The notes below the pieces were generated by a model. That model ran no database searches. It was not told the origin of the DNA and worked only from the letters and a program-made list of their open reading frames with translations. The translations under genes were made by a program, and so were the position numbers. A stretch of DNA of 64,000 bases from Flavobacteriaceae bacterium F08102 (GTDB lineage Bacteria > Bacteroidota > Bacteroidia > Flavobacteriales > Flavobacteriaceae), in contig JALKAY010000001.1 of NCBI GenBank assembly GCA_023015935.1, forward strand, positions 558,874 through 622,873, written 5' to 3'. Shown in pieces: positions 8,492 to 15,912 of the stretch; positions within the stretch are counted from its first letter, which is position 1; each line of letters begins with the position of its first letter.

Positions 8492-11400
8492 ATGACAGGG
8501 AATTTTAATAACATACAAAAAAAACTTCAAAAATTTATTTCGAAGTACTATACCAATGAATTAATTAAGGGGGCAATCCTTTTCGTTTCATTTGGCTTGT
8601 TGTATTTTTTAATTACGTTAATCATAGAGTATTTCTTATGGTTGTCACCGATTGGTAGAACTGTGTTGTTTTTTGCTTTTTTGGGGGTTGAACTCATTTT
8701 ATTGATTAAGTTTATACTTATTCCCCTAACAAAATTACTGGGTATACGAACAGGGTTAACCCAACAAGAAGCTTCTAAAATAATTGGAAAGCACTTTCCT
8801 GAAGTAGATGATCGGTTATTGAATGTTTTACAGTTGAACGAAAGTAGTCATAAATCAGAGCTACTATTGGCCAGTATAGAACAAAAAGCGGCAGCCTTAA
8901 ATCCGATTCCTTTTAAAAGGGCTATTAATTTTTCTAAAAACACAAAATATTTAAAATATCTAGCTATTCCATTGGTCATTTGGGGATTTTCAGCCATTAC
9001 GGGAAATCAGAATCTTTTTAATGAAAGTTTACACAGAGTAGTTCATTATAAAACAGCGTATGAGCCACCAGCTCCATTTTCATTTCGTATTTTAAATGAA
9101 AATTTACAAATTGTAGAGGGTGCTTCGTTAGAATTAAATGTTGCTACGGTTGGTGATATTATCCCTGAGAATGTTTCGATACATTTTGACAATCAAGTAA
9201 ATTTGATGAAAGAAGTGGTTAGGGGACAATTTTCATTTTCATTTTCAAATTTAACTGAAGGACTTGATTTTTATATTTCTGCTAATGGTATACGTTCTGC
9301 GAAGTATCGAATTGAGGTTATCAATACCCCTAGAATTACAAATTTTGAAATGCTTTTATCTTATCCAAAGTATACGGCTAAACGCAATGAACAACTTCAA
9401 AATACGGGAAATACTATAGTGCCAGAAGGGACGGTTGTACGATGGAATATTCAAACCATATCTACCGATACAGTACATTTCGTTAGTAATCGTTCAATTG
9501 AATTATTTGACAGTGAAGATAAAGGGGTTTTTTCGTATTCTCAGCCCATTGTACGGTCGTTAAACTATCAAATTTCAACATCCAATCAACAACTTATTTC
9601 TTACGAAAAATTGGATTTTTCCATACAGGTGATTAAAGATGAATTTCCTAAAATTGAAATTAAATCTGATATAGATTCTATACAACGTGGTCCCATACAA
9701 TTTGCAGGTCAATTAACTGATGATTACGGCTTGAGTAAATTACAAATGGTATTTTACAAAACGGAAGATAGGGAACAGTCGTGGAGTATACCCATTCCAA
9801 TAAGCAATACCGTTTTTGAAGATTTTTATTTTGTGTTTGCTCCAGAAACTGATCCACGTGTAGAAAAAGGGCATGCGTATACCATATATTTTGAGGTTTT
9901 CGATAATGATGGAGTTAATGGCGCTAAATCCGTGCAAAGTCAACGTTTTCAATATTATCAAAAAACAAATGAAGAACTAGAGAGAGAATTGCATAAAGAA
10001 CAGGAAGAGCGTATTAATGCCTTGTATAAAACAAGTAAAAATTCAAAAGAATTAAATAAAGAATTGAATGAATTCTCAAAAAAATTAAAAAATAAAACTC
10101 AGTTAAACTGGAATGATAAAAAGCAGTTCGAAAAATTTTTGAAAAGGCAAGAACAATATCAAAAAATGTTAGAAGATCATACAGATAAGTTGAAACAAAA
10201 TTTGGATGATCAATTAAAAGATATTAATGATCCTTTGCTAGAACAGAAGAAAGATGAACTCAAAAAGCGAATTAAAGAAACGCAAGAACTGCAAGAAAAG
10301 AATCGCTTGTTAAAAGAGTTGAAAAAGATGGCGGATAAGATGGATAAAGAGGATATGATTCGTAAGCTAGAAAAACTCACTGAACAAAACAAACAAGAGA
10401 ATCGTACTTTAGAGCGAATGTTAGAAATGTCGAAGCGATTTTTCGTAGAAAAAAAAGCTGGTCAAATTGCTAGAAAGTTAGATACACTTGCGAATAAACA
10501 GACGGCGTTATACCTTAAAAAAGACGAACAAAATACGTCATTAAAACAAACGCTACTTAATGAAGCATTTAAAGAAATTGATAAAGATTTTAAAGAATTG
10601 CGCAAAGAAAATAGCCACTTAGCTCAACCTATGGATTTTCCTCCTACTAAAGGGGATAGAGAAAAGATTGACGAATCAATGAATGAGGCTAAGGAAAAAC
10701 TAGAAAAAGAAGAGGAGCATCCGGTTGATAATAAAAGTAAATTCAAGGAATCAGCTAAAATGAGTCAAAAGAGTGCAGCGCAAAAAATGAAGAAATTAAG
10801 TAAAAAAATGTCTGAGGCACTACAAATGATTCAAGGAGAAACCATTTCTGAGGATATTTCAACACTTAGGGGTATTTTAGAAAATTTATTAAGCTTTTCT
10901 TTTGATCAAGAAAAATTGATGATGGTGTTAAATGGGAAGGATTCGGGTGATGCGGAATATCCTAAATATTTAAAAAAACAGCAATTGCTTAAAGAACATT
11001 TTGAACATATAGATGATAGTATTTATGCTTTAGCATTAAGGCTACCAGAACTGAGTAATGTTGTGCAAAAGGATTTAACAGAAGTGCATTATAATATTAA
11101 TCGTTCATTAGCCAATATTGCCGATAATCGTATTCATCAAGGAAGATTCAATCAACAATATGCTATGACGGCTGCAAACAATATTGCAGAGTTGCTTAGC
11201 GATTTATTAAATAGTTTACAGAATCCAAGTTTAGGGGACGGTAAAGGTGAGGGTAATGGCTTTCAATTACCAGATATTATTAAAAAGCAAGGAGAGATGA
11301 AGGGTAGGATGAAAAATGCCATGCAACCGGGAGAACAGGGTGAACCTCAGGATCAAAATGGAGAAAAAGGAAAACAGGGTTCATCTGAGGGTAAAGGTAA

Positions 11401-11857
11401 AAATAAGGAAGGAGATGGTAAATCGGATGAAGATACGTTTGAAGAGTTATATGAAATTTATCAGGAACAGCAAAGGTTACGCGAAGAATTAGAAAATATA
11501 TTGGAAAATAAGAGGTTGCAAGGAAGTTTAAAAAATCAGGCTAAAGAGGCAGTACGTCGTATGGAATGGTTGGAAAATCAATTATTAGAAAAAGGGATTT
11601 CTCCTGATGTGCTACAACAAATGCAACGCTTAGAACATGAATTATTAAAATTAGATGAGGCTATTAAAGAACAAGGTGAGGATCTACAGCGTAAAGCAAC
11701 ATCGAACAAACGAGAGTATAAACAAGTAGTATTACCTCAAATTCGAGGTGAAAAATTATTCTTTAATGTTGATGAAATATTAATTAGAGAATCGCTTCCT
11801 TTGCGTACGAATTATAAAAAGAAAGTACAACAATACTTTAAAAACGCTACATTGTGA
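8492..11857 (+). CDS. DUF4175-type large membrane protein with coiled coils
   Basis: The 1121-residue protein resembles the DUF4175 family of Bacteroidetes. It has two adjacent N-terminal membrane segments (about 28-50 and 58-80) and a third near 155-170. An extracytoplasmic beta-rich region (about 200-480) follows, with DDYGLSKLQMVFY, a motif I associate with this family. From about 495 to 800 it is very rich in Lys, Glu and Gln with heptad-like spacing, so a long coiled coil is likely. A Gly/Gly-Glu-rich low-complexity stretch (about 920-985) precedes a last helical segment. The function is unknown. It overlaps ybeY by 4 bases (GTGA), so the two are translationally coupled, and mnmG follows. 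The same gene order is, as far as I recall, common in Flavobacteriaceae. Confidence 0.82.
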   Translation: MTGNFNNIQKKLQKFISKYYTNELIKGAILFVSFGLLYFLITLIIEYFLWLSPIGRTVLFFAFLGVELILLIKFILIPLTKLLGIRTGLTQQEASKIIGKHFPEVDDRLLNVLQLNESSHKSELLLASIEQKAAALNPIPFKRAINFSKNTKYLKYLAIPLVIWGFSAITGNQNLFNESLHRVVHYKTAYEPPAPFSFRILNENLQIVEGASLELNVATVGDIIPENVSIHFDNQVNLMKEVVRGQFSFSFSNLTEGLDFYISANGIRSAKYRIEVINTPRITNFEMLLSYPKYTAKRNEQLQNTGNTIVPEGTVVRWNIQTISTDTVHFVSNRSIELFDSEDKGVFSYSQPIVRSLNYQISTSNQQLISYEKLDFSIQVIKDEFPKIEIKSDIDSIQRGPIQFAGQLTDDYGLSKLQMVFYKTEDREQSWSIPIPISNTVFEDFYFVFAPETDPRVEKGHAYTIYFEVFDNDGVNGAKSVQSQRFQYYQKTNEELERELHKEQEERINALYKTSKNSKELNKELNEFSKKLKNKTQLNWNDKKQFEKFLKRQEQYQKMLEDHTDKLKQNLDDQLKDINDPLLEQKKDELKKRIKETQELQEKNRLLKELKKMADKMDKEDMIRKLEKLTEQNKQENRTLERMLEMSKRFFVEKKAGQIARKLDTLANKQTALYLKKDEQNTSLKQTLLNEAFKEIDKDFKELRKENSHLAQPMDFPPTKGDREKIDESMNEAKEKLEKEEEHPVDNKSKFKESAKMSQKSAAQKMKKLSKKMSEALQMIQGETISEDISTLRGILENLLSFSFDQEKLMMVLNGKDSGDAEYPKYLKKQQLLKEHFEHIDDSIYALALRLPELSNVVQKDLTEVHYNINRSLANIADNRIHQGRFNQQYAMTAANNIAELLSDLLNSLQNPSLGDGKGEGNGFQLPDIIKKQGEMKGRMKNAMQPGEQGEPQDQNGEKGKQGSSEGKGKNKEGDGKSDEDTFEELYEIYQEQQRLREELENILENKRLQGSLKNQAKEAVRRMEWLENQLLEKGISPDVLQQMQRLEHELLKLDEAIKEQGEDLQRKATSNKREYKQVVLPQIRGEKLFFNVDEILIRESLPLRTNYKKKVQQYFKNATL

Positions 11858-12267
11858 TTTTATATACAAGTGAAACGGACTTTGTTTTGGATGATGAAAA
11901 TAAGGTTACTGCGTGGTTAGGAGATTTATTACGATCCGAATCCAAAATCGAAGGTGAAATTAACTATGTATTTTGTTCTGATGAATTTTTACTTAAATAC
12001 AATATTAAATATCTGAAACATAATACTTTAACAGATATTATTAGTTTTGATTATACGGTTGGGAATGAAATAAATGGCGATGTTTTTATTTCTATTGAAC
12101 GTGTTAAAGAGAATGCTTTACTGTATAAAGTTTCTATGCGTGATGAATTACATCGGGTGATGGCACATGGTCTTTTGCACTATTGTGGTTATAAAGACAA
12201 AACAACTGAAGATAAAGTATTAATGCGAGAAAAAGAGGATTATTACTTATCTTTGCGCTCTTTTTAA
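11854..12267 (+). CDS. ybeY: YbeY endoribonuclease (rRNA maturation factor)
   Basis: YbeY is a metal-dependent endoribonuclease needed for 16S rRNA 3'-end maturation and 70S quality control. The 137-residue length fits. The family motif H-x3-H-x5-H is seen as H105-GLL-H109-YCGYK-D115: the first two histidines are kept and the third ligand is aspartate. From memory this CGYKDKT form is usual in Bacteroidetes, so I read it as a lineage variant and not as inactivation. An upstream H100 is also kept. The start is GTG at 11854, overlapping the TGA of the DUF4175 gene, which implies coupled translation. The mnmG gene follows 32 bases later. Confidence 0.92.
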   Translation: MILYTSETDFVLDDENKVTAWLGDLLRSESKIEGEINYVFCSDEFLLKYNIKYLKHNTLTDIISFDYTVGNEINGDVFISIERVKENALLYKVSMRDELHRVMAHGLLHYCGYKDKTTEDKVLMREKEDYYLSLRSF

Positions 12268-12284
12268 ATTAGGAACATTAAAGA

Positions 12285-12300
12285 TGTTCCACGTGAAACA
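12285..12300. promoter_or_regulatory. parS: parS-like site upstream of mnmG
   Basis: TGTTCCACGTGAAACA matches the conserved bacterial parS palindrome TGTTTCACGTGAAACA at 15 of 16 positions. Its last base is the A of the mnmG start codon. ParB would nucleate here and load onto flanking DNA for chromosome segregation. A second site lies at 14186-14201. Confidence 0.88.
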
Positions 12301-14177
12301 TGGGAATATTTCAAAATACATATGATGTAATTGTTGTGGGTGGTGGTCACGCTGGAAGTGAAGCTGCAGCAGCAAGTGCAAATTTAGGAGCGAGTACATT
12401 GTTAATTACGATGAACTTACAAAATATTGCACAAATGAGTTGTAATCCTGCCATGGGCGGAATTGCTAAGGGACAAATTGTTCGTGAAATTGATGCAATG
12501 GGCGGATATAGTGGTATTGTGTCAGACAAATCGGCCATCCAATTTAAAATGCTTAATAAATCCAAAGGACCTGCAATGTGGAGTCCTCGTGTTCAAAGTG
12601 ATCGAATGCGATTTGCTGAAGAATGGAGAATTCGCTTAGAGCAAACCAAAAATTTGGATTTTTATCAAGATATGGTGAATGGTTTGCTAATTGAAGGGGA
12701 TGCGGTAGTTGGTGTGAAAACGGCTTTAGGTATAGAAATTCGTTCTAGGTCAGTCGTATTAACGACAGGTACTTTTTTAAACGGACTTATTCATATTGGT
12801 AACAAAAATTTTGGCGGTGGAAGGGCAGGAGAAAAAGCGGCTGTTGGAATTACAGAACATTTAGTAGCACTTGGATTTGAATCGGGTAGGATGAAAACAG
12901 GAACACCTCCAAGGGTAGATGGTAGGTCTTTAGACTACAGTAAAATGATCGTTCAGCCAGGTGATGCAATAACCTCTAAATTTTCATATAGTAAAGAAAC
13001 CACTGCATTAAAACATCAACGTGATTGTCATATGACTTATACGAGCCAAGAGGTACATGATTTGTTACGGGAAGGTTTTGATCGTTCGCCTATGTTTAAT
13101 GGGCGTATTCAAAGTATAGGTCCGCGATATTGTCCCTCCATAGAGGATAAAATTGATCGATTTTCTACGAAAAATAGACATCAGTTATTTATTGAGCCCG
13201 AAGGCTGGAATACGGTTGAAGTTTATGTAAATGGATTTTCAACTTCTTTACCTGAAGATGTTCAGGCAAAAGCTTTACGCAAAGTAGCGGGGTTTGAACA
13301 TGTTAAATTTTTTAGATTTGGATACGCTATAGAATACGATTATTTTCCACCTACGCAACTAACGCATACTTTAGAAACGAAATTGATTTCAAATCTTTTT
13401 TTTGCTGGACAAATTAATGGTACTACGGGTTATGAAGAGGCGGCAGCTCAAGGATTAATGGCTGGGATAAATGCGGCTTTAAAAGTTAAGGAAAAAGCAC
13501 CGTTTTTATTGAAAAGAAATGAAGCATATATTGGTGTTCTCATTGATGATTTGATTACAAAGGGTACTGAAGAGCCATACCGTATGTTTACATCGCGAGC
13601 AGAGTATCGTACCTTATTAAGACAAGATAATGCAGATTTGCGGCTTACTCCCAAGGCGCATGCTATTGGGTTGGCTTCTGATGAAAGATTACGAAGAGTA
13701 GAGGAGAAGCAAGCAAAAACGGATTTATTTATTGATTTTTTAAAAAACACAAGTGTATCTCCCAAAGCAATTAATCCTATCTTACAGAAAAAAAATACCG
13801 CAGAAATAAATCAATCTATGAAGATGTTTAAAGTAGCATCTAGACCTCAGTTAGATTTTGAGGATGTTCGTCAATTTCCGGGTGTAAATGATTTCATTAC
13901 GTCACAATCGATTGATGAAGAAATTATGGAGCAAACAGAGGTTCATGTTAAATATGCAGGATATATTGAAAAGGAAAAAAACAATGCTGATAAATTGAAT
14001 CGGCTTGAGTATGTAACCATACCTTCTGGTTTTGACTATTCAAAAGTGAAGTCATTATCCTATGAGGCTAGAGAAAAATTAGCAGTTATACAGCCGACCA
14101 CCATCTCTCAAGCTAGTAGAATTTCGGGTGTATCACCATCAGATATTTCTGTTTTGTTGGTGTATATGGGAAGGTAG
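12300..14177 (+). CDS. mnmG: tRNA U34 carboxymethylaminomethyl-modifying enzyme MnmG (GidA)
   Basis: MnmG, with MnmE, uses FAD, NADH, methylenetetrahydrofolate and glycine or ammonium to modify the wobble uridine of certain tRNAs. The 625-residue length is normal. The FAD-binding Rossmann motif VVGGGHAGSEAA is at residues 12-23, followed by SCNPAMGGIAKGQIV and the family signature GPRYCPSIEDK near 275. TGYEEAAAQGLMAGINAA near 380 and the helical C-terminal MnmE/tRNA-binding region complete it. The start codon overlaps a parS-like site and there is no Shine-Dalgarno sequence, as is usual in this phylum. Location beside parS sites agrees with the common position of gidA near the replication origin. 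Confidence 0.97.
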   Translation: MGIFQNTYDVIVVGGGHAGSEAAAASANLGASTLLITMNLQNIAQMSCNPAMGGIAKGQIVREIDAMGGYSGIVSDKSAIQFKMLNKSKGPAMWSPRVQSDRMRFAEEWRIRLEQTKNLDFYQDMVNGLLIEGDAVVGVKTALGIEIRSRSVVLTTGTFLNGLIHIGNKNFGGGRAGEKAAVGITEHLVALGFESGRMKTGTPPRVDGRSLDYSKMIVQPGDAITSKFSYSKETTALKHQRDCHMTYTSQEVHDLLREGFDRSPMFNGRIQSIGPRYCPSIEDKIDRFSTKNRHQLFIEPEGWNTVEVYVNGFSTSLPEDVQAKALRKVAGFEHVKFFRFGYAIEYDYFPPTQLTHTLETKLISNLFFAGQINGTTGYEEAAAQGLMAGINAALKVKEKAPFLLKRNEAYIGVLIDDLITKGTEEPYRMFTSRAEYRTLLRQDNADLRLTPKAHAIGLASDERLRRVEEKQAKTDLFIDFLKNTSVSPKAINPILQKKNTAEINQSMKMFKVASRPQLDFEDVRQFPGVNDFITSQSIDEEIMEQTEVHVKYAGYIEKEKNNADKLNRLEYVTIPSGFDYSKVKSLSYEAREKLAVIQPTTISQASRISGVSPSDISVLLVYMGR

Positions 14178-14185
14178 TTGATCAA

Positions 14186-14201
14186 TGTTTCACGTGGAAC
14201 C
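14186..14201. promoter_or_regulatory. parS: Second parS-like site, downstream of mnmG
   Basis: TGTTTCACGTGGAACC matches parS TGTTTCACGTGAAACA at 14 of 16 positions, with the central TTTCACGTG intact. It is 1.9 kb from the first site. The pair flanks mnmG, so chance occurrence is unlikely. Confidence 0.75.
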
Positions 14202-14217
14202 CTTTTAAATAGTTTTG
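14188..14217 (+). promoter_or_regulatory. Putative promoter overlapping parS, for the methyltransferase gene
   Basis: TTT at 14188-14190, then exactly 19 bases, then TAGTTTTG at 14210-14217 (perfect TAnnTTTG). The -33 element lies inside the second parS-like site, so ParB binding could occlude it. The predicted transcription start would fall at or just past the TTG used as start codon. Confidence 0.45.
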
Positions 14218-14221
14218 TCTT

Positions 14222-15049
14222 TTGAAATCAAAAACCATAACATGTATAGATCACAGTGTGAGTAAAGAATCTTTCACATTGGTTTATAATGAAGTATTGT
14301 CCTTGTATAAAACAGATCCGGTTCCCAAGGATTTGGCATCGTATTACGAAAGTGATGAGTATATATCTCATACTGATTCTAAGAAGACGATAATTGAGTT
14401 TATTTATCAAACAGTACGAAGAGTTACACTACGACAAAAATTACGCTTAATAAATAGGGTGGCTATTCAAAAATCGGTGCTTGATATTGGATGTGGTACA
14501 GGTGATTTTATAAAGGTTTGTGAAAATGCAGGATGGAATGCGGTGGGTATAGAACCTCATGAAGGGGCAAGAAAAATTGCACAAAATAAATGTAACGGAA
14601 CCGTTCATGCTTCAATTGAGCACATTGAAACGCAGTTTGACGTAGTAACTATGTGGCACGTATTAGAACATGTTGTTGATTTAGAATACTATTTGGAACA
14701 ATTAACACGATTGGTTAAGCCAAAAGGATCTTTGATTATAGCTGTGCCAAATTATCGATCTGACGACGCAAAACATTATGGTGCTTATTGGGCGGCCTAT
14801 GATGTTCCAAGACATGTTTGGCATTTTTCACAAGAGAGTATTCAACAATTATTTAAAGAGCGTCCTTTTACCTTGGTTGAAACACGGGGGATGAAATTCG
14901 ATGCCTTTTACGTAAGTCTTTTGTCAGAGAAGTATAAAAACGGAAAAGGAAATTTTTTAAATGCATTTTGGCAGGGATTTCGTTCCAATTGGAGAGCAAG
15001 ACGTAGTTCTGAATACTCTTCTTTAATCTATGTGTTAAAAAAGATCTAA
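14222..15049 (+). CDS. Class I SAM-dependent methyltransferase
   Basis: The 275-residue protein has the class I methyltransferase fold: motif I VLDIGCGTGDF (about 87-97), an acidic loop GIEPHEGARK near 110, and the post-motif MWHVLEHVVDLEYYLEQLTRLVKPKG (about 145-170), common to Methyltransf_11/23 proteins. The N-terminal segment YYESDEYISHTDSK is, to my recollection, shared by flavobacterial homologues next to mnmG. The substrate is unknown. The start is uncertain: no ATG exists upstream of the conserved part, and TTG at 14222 is the best candidate, but a -7 promoter box ends at 14217, which would make the mRNA nearly leaderless. A start further down is not supported by any ATG, GTG or TTG in a sensible place. 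Confidence 0.85.
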   Translation: MKSKTITCIDHSVSKESFTLVYNEVLSLYKTDPVPKDLASYYESDEYISHTDSKKTIIEFIYQTVRRVTLRQKLRLINRVAIQKSVLDIGCGTGDFIKVCENAGWNAVGIEPHEGARKIAQNKCNGTVHASIEHIETQFDVVTMWHVLEHVVDLEYYLEQLTRLVKPKGSLIIAVPNYRSDDAKHYGAYWAAYDVPRHVWHFSQESIQQLFKERPFTLVETRGMKFDAFYVSLLSEKYKNGKGNFLNAFWQGFRSNWRARRSSEYSSLIYVLKKI

Positions 15050-15200
15050 TTATTTATTTAGAGCTGTTTAAAAGCAGTTTTTTAGTAGAGATAATATAAA
15101 CTATTACTTAAATTTAAACCGCACTTAAAACGCCTTAAAATAAGTTAAAATTGATAAGAATTACTTATTGTTATAATTTAATCATAAAAAATATTGATAC

Positions 15201-15230
15201 TTTGCTACTCGTGTAAAAAAGTTATCTTTG
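15201..15230 (+). promoter_or_regulatory. Bacteroidetes-type promoter for the OmpH-like gene
   Basis: TTTG at 15201-15204 and TATCTTTG at 15223-15230 are separated by 18 bases, an almost ideal -33/-7 pair, ending 24 bases before the ATG at 15255. Confidence 0.8.
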
Positions 15231-15254
15231 GCAAAATTTTAAAAAATAGAATTG

Positions 15255-15779
15255 ATGAAAAAAATTTTTGTTTTACTGACCTTGGGGTTAAGCTTACTTT
15301 CATGTACCCAGACTAAAATGGCTTTTATAGATGTTGAGGAAATTATGAAAGAATATAAAGGCACTAAAGAAAAGGAGGCCGAAATGAAAGAAAAAAGTGA
15401 TGCTTTGCGGAAGGAATTAGATAGTTTGGCTTCATCATGGGAAGAAAAGGCACGAAAATATCAACAAGAGATGAATGCTTTATCAGCTAAAACGAGAGCT
15501 GAACGCGAAAAAGTTTTAATGCAAGAACAACAGGCGATAAATCAACGTCAACAAGCCATTCAACAACAAGTACAGTCGGAAGGACAAGCGGGCTTAGAGG
15601 AAATTACGAATGAAATTAAAGATTTCCTTAAAACCTATGCAAATACGAATGGGATTCAAGTTATTTTTGGAACCAGTGTGGCTAACGGAACCATCATGTA
15701 TGGAGACGACGCGATGGATATTACCGACGATGTTTTGGTACAATTAAATAAAAACTATAAATCGTCTAAAAAAGAATAG
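15255..15779 (+). CDS. OmpH/Skp-family periplasmic chaperone-like lipoprotein
   Basis: The product (174 residues) begins KKIFVLLTLGLSLLSC, a lipoprotein signal with the lipobox LLSC, so it is probably lipidated and periplasm-facing. The mature part starts KMAFIDVEEIMKEYKGTKEKEAEM, the pattern of OmpH/Skp proteins. A long Lys/Glu/Gln coiled coil (about 40-115) and a small C-terminal beta segment ending in VANGTIMYGDDAMDITDDVL follow. Skp binds unfolded outer-membrane proteins in the periplasm; a lipid anchor is a variation of that design. I chose the ATG at 15255 over the in-frame TTG just before it. It has its own promoter and terminator and sits ahead of an OmpA-family gene. Confidence 0.85.
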   Translation: MKKIFVLLTLGLSLLSCTQTKMAFIDVEEIMKEYKGTKEKEAEMKEKSDALRKELDSLASSWEEKARKYQQEMNALSAKTRAEREKVLMQEQQAINQRQQAIQQQVQSEGQAGLEEITNEIKDFLKTYANTNGIQVIFGTSVANGTIMYGDDAMDITDDVLVQLNKNYKSSKKE

Positions 15780-15802
15780 ATTTATACACGAGCTGATTTA
15801 GT

Positions 15803-15836
15803 AAGTCCAGGCATTTTGTCTGGACTTATTTTTTAC
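15803..15836 (+). terminator. Rho-independent terminator after the OmpH-like gene
   Basis: AAGTCCAG (15803-15810) pairs with CTGGACTT (15820-15827), loop of 9 bases, followed by ATTTTTT. It lies 24 bases after the stop codon. Confidence 0.88.
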
Positions 15837-15912
15837 ATACTTATTAACAGTAAACACACTTTATTAACATTTTTTACGTTATGTTTTTGCTAACTAAACG
15901 CTAAAACTGTAC

